A stretch of 64,000 nucleotides of DNA from Serripes groenlandicus (lineage: Eukaryota; Mollusca; Bivalvia; Cardiida; Cardiidae). The notes below the pieces were generated by a model. The model was given only the letters and a program-made list of their open reading frames with translations. It was not told where the DNA came from and did not search any database. Shown here piece by piece: positions 63,590-64,000 of this stretch. Location: positions 45,016,105 to 45,080,104 of the forward strand of contig JASEVX010000013.1 of the NCBI GenBank assembly GCA_031761405.1. The letters are read 5' to 3'. Numbering within the stretch: position 1 is the first letter of the stretch; each line of letters starts with the position of its first letter. A program made the position numbers and the translations under genes.

Positions 63590-64000
63590 TCGCCGGGCAG
63601 AAGCCCGCGACTTCTATTTTTAATAGCTTTTCGGAAATCACATGGGAGGAGGGATAATTATTGGAAAGAAACGCATTAAGATGTTTTGAACATATTACAA
63701 TTGTGTTTGTTTAAAAACACTAAGTAATGACACATCTAAAATGGAATAAACATTTCGATGTTTTAGGTATTTTTAGTTTCATTTTGTTGACTTGCATTTA
63801 AGTGTTTTTGTCTTATTTACGAAGACAAATGTGGTCCCTGCTAGACTTGCAACCAACTGCTATATGTCAATATTGAGATATATTGAAATAAAAATCACGT
63901 CAAATTCTACTTTCAATAGTAATGTTAACTTACTGAATGTTATTTTCATGTTCAAAAATATGTCTTGATTTGTGAAGAATTCATTTGATAATGTTAACTC
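63590..64000. other. Unassigned AT-rich end of window
   Basis: A small GCCGGGCAGAAGCCCGC hairpin lies at about 63592. No gene is seen. Confidence 0.45.

Overview
This is eukaryotic DNA, AT-rich and dominated by repeats, with very few long reading frames. The mix of tRNA-headed SINEs, short palindromic DNA elements and minisatellites looks to me like a bivalve mollusc. That is an inference from repeat style; no marker gene here confirms it and I cannot name a species. Nothing suggests a prokaryote: there are no operons, no rRNA genes and no dense coding.

Only three protein-coding units are convincing. (1) A 403-codon frame on the minus strand (26960-28171) with an upstream in-frame stop and a downstream AATAAA looks like a host gene or a terminal exon; I do not recognise the family. 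(2) A non-LTR retrotransposon (about 45843-49829, minus) carries an intact AP-endonuclease plus reverse transcriptase frame and lies exactly between two long (TAG)n microsatellites. (3) An intact hAT-type DNA transposon (about 50316-54634, plus) encodes a 1146-residue protein that joins an N-terminal OTU cysteine-protease domain to a hAT transposase. It has its own TATA/Inr/CRE-like promoter and has inserted into a TTAA-flanked palindromic element.

Layout: 1-10.7 kb is a tandem array of a 4,746-bp unit (a partial copy and two full copies, almost identical) made of smaller nested elements. 10.7-15 kb holds minisatellites, a terminal-inverted-repeat element of odd composition and clustered SINEs. 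15-24 kb holds several miniature inverted-repeat families. 24-27 kb has 22-bp and G/C-skewed minisatellites and palindromic elements. 27-28.2 kb is the orphan gene. 28-31 kb is mostly unassigned. 31.6-32.5 kb is a 142-bp SINE-derived satellite. 33-34.5 kb is a cluster of TTAA hairpin elements. 35.7-36.5 kb is a 35-bp satellite. 37-45 kb is a patchwork of SINEs and hairpin elements. 45.6-50 kb is the LINE and its microsatellites. 50.3-54.6 kb is the OTU-hAT transposon. 55-64 kb returns to the patchwork and includes a 34-bp SINE-derived satellite.

Miniature families are lettered here for reference. A: TCGAGGGCTTGGCG termini. B: GAGCCGTTCC termini. C: TTAACCCTTTCCC termini. D: TTAACTCTTTCAGCGCC termini. 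E: ACCCTATGTTGT hairpin. G: TACAGT...ACTGTA termini. H: TTAAAGGTRCT termini. 'S' denotes the tRNA-derived SINEs, whose minus-strand copies read TTTAACGCCG...TCACGGCG at their left side. All family assignments come from reading copies against one another inside this window; no database was searched.
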